From NCBI GenBank assembly GCA_965261925.1, contig OZ253486.1:186001-250000 (forward strand): a stretch of DNA of 64,000 nt. The letters are read 5' to 3'. The stretch is from Bin87 sp965261925 (lineage in GTDB: Bacteria > Chloroflexota > Dehalococcoidia > Lucifugimonadales > UBA3495). Shown in pieces: positions 63,919-64,000 of this stretch (position 1 is the first letter of the stretch; each line of letters starts with the position of its first letter). The notes under the pieces were generated by a model, which was given only the letters and a program-made list of their open reading frames with translations, was not told the DNA's origin and did no database searches. Position numbers and translations under genes: made by a program.

Positions 63919-64000
63919 ATAAGGAGACCGGAGAACGACTGTACGACGGGATTTACGACAAGGATGGCCGGCCGACGTGCATCGGCGGGCAGTCGATGGA
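63919..64000 (+). CDS. Partial gene interrupted by IS1380 copy G
   Basis: The frame KETGERLYDGIYDKDGRPTC, IGGQSM is open to the window edge and looks like genuine protein, with a Cys that may belong to a zinc ribbon. The start is not in the window or was removed by the IS. No family assigned. Confidence 0.35.
   Translation, partial: MRRPENDCTTGFTTRMAGRRASAGSRW

Noticed and set aside
1..64000. CRISPR arrays
   Set aside because: I saw no regularly spaced 24-40 bp repeats; the repeated strings found are IS ends.

Overview
The window is high-GC bacterial DNA that mixes ordinary metabolic genes with a very dense load of mobile DNA. Its catabolic families are a D-aminoacylase-like amidohydrolase, Rieske proteins, an F420-type LLM oxidoreductase, a berberine-bridge-type FAD oxidase, SMP-30/NHL propellers and a class-C-like serine hydrolase. 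This repertoire resembles Chloroflexota of the SAR202/Dehalococcoidia type or sponge symbionts. That placement is inference from gene content; there is no rRNA or marker gene to confirm it.

Layout. 1-3.6 kb: amidohydrolase tail, a convergent Rieske protein, and a coupled pair of unknown genes (propeller-like, then Ig-like). 3.9-8.7 kb: IS1380 and IS21 relics, a membrane protein with a winged-helix regulator and a palindromic operator, and a PRTase-HAD pair. 8.7-16 kb: an IS630 element with a likely +1 frameshift, a SIMPL lipoprotein, a dcd stub cut by an integrase, an IS1380 copy, and a Tn3 resolvase module. 15.9-21 kb: a peroxiredoxin whose in-frame UGA sits at the peroxidatic position (probable selenoprotein), an ACT protein with a histidine-decarboxylase-like enzyme, and an LLM oxidoreductase. 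21-32 kb: ISNCY/IS1202-like, IS5 and IS1380 elements between broken nuclease and Fic genes, plus DUF1643, a GNAT and two small membrane proteins. 32-41 kb: the least disturbed block, with an SMP-30 lactonase, FAD oxidase, NHL propeller, serine hydrolase and an amidohydrolase that carries a Rieske domain inside it. 41-50 kb: IS110 with a MITE, phage-type small genes, a broken Fic gene, nested IS4/IS701-like elements, a strongly structured RNA and a HARE-HTH-like protein. 50-55 kb: an IS5 element, then a 3,400-bp transposon-like unit with terminal inverted repeats and a 10-bp target duplication inside a PD-(D/E)XK nuclease gene. 55-64 kb: the only intact IS1380 copy, a tRNA-like sequence, small secreted proteins, lspA, a pentapeptide-repeat stub and a pile-up of IS630, integrase-type, IS256 and IS1380 sequences.

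The IS1380 family dominates, with seven copies or large remnants and one isolated end. Exact 5-bp duplications can be read at three copies. Two defective copies share the same internal 17-bp duplication, so dead copies seem to have been moved in trans by an intact transposase.

The strongest leads are the Rieske-in-amidohydrolase fusion (its separate counterparts lie at the start of the window), the UGA-containing peroxiredoxin with a fitting SECIS hairpin, the 3.4-kb element, and the structured RNA at 48.96-49.12 kb.
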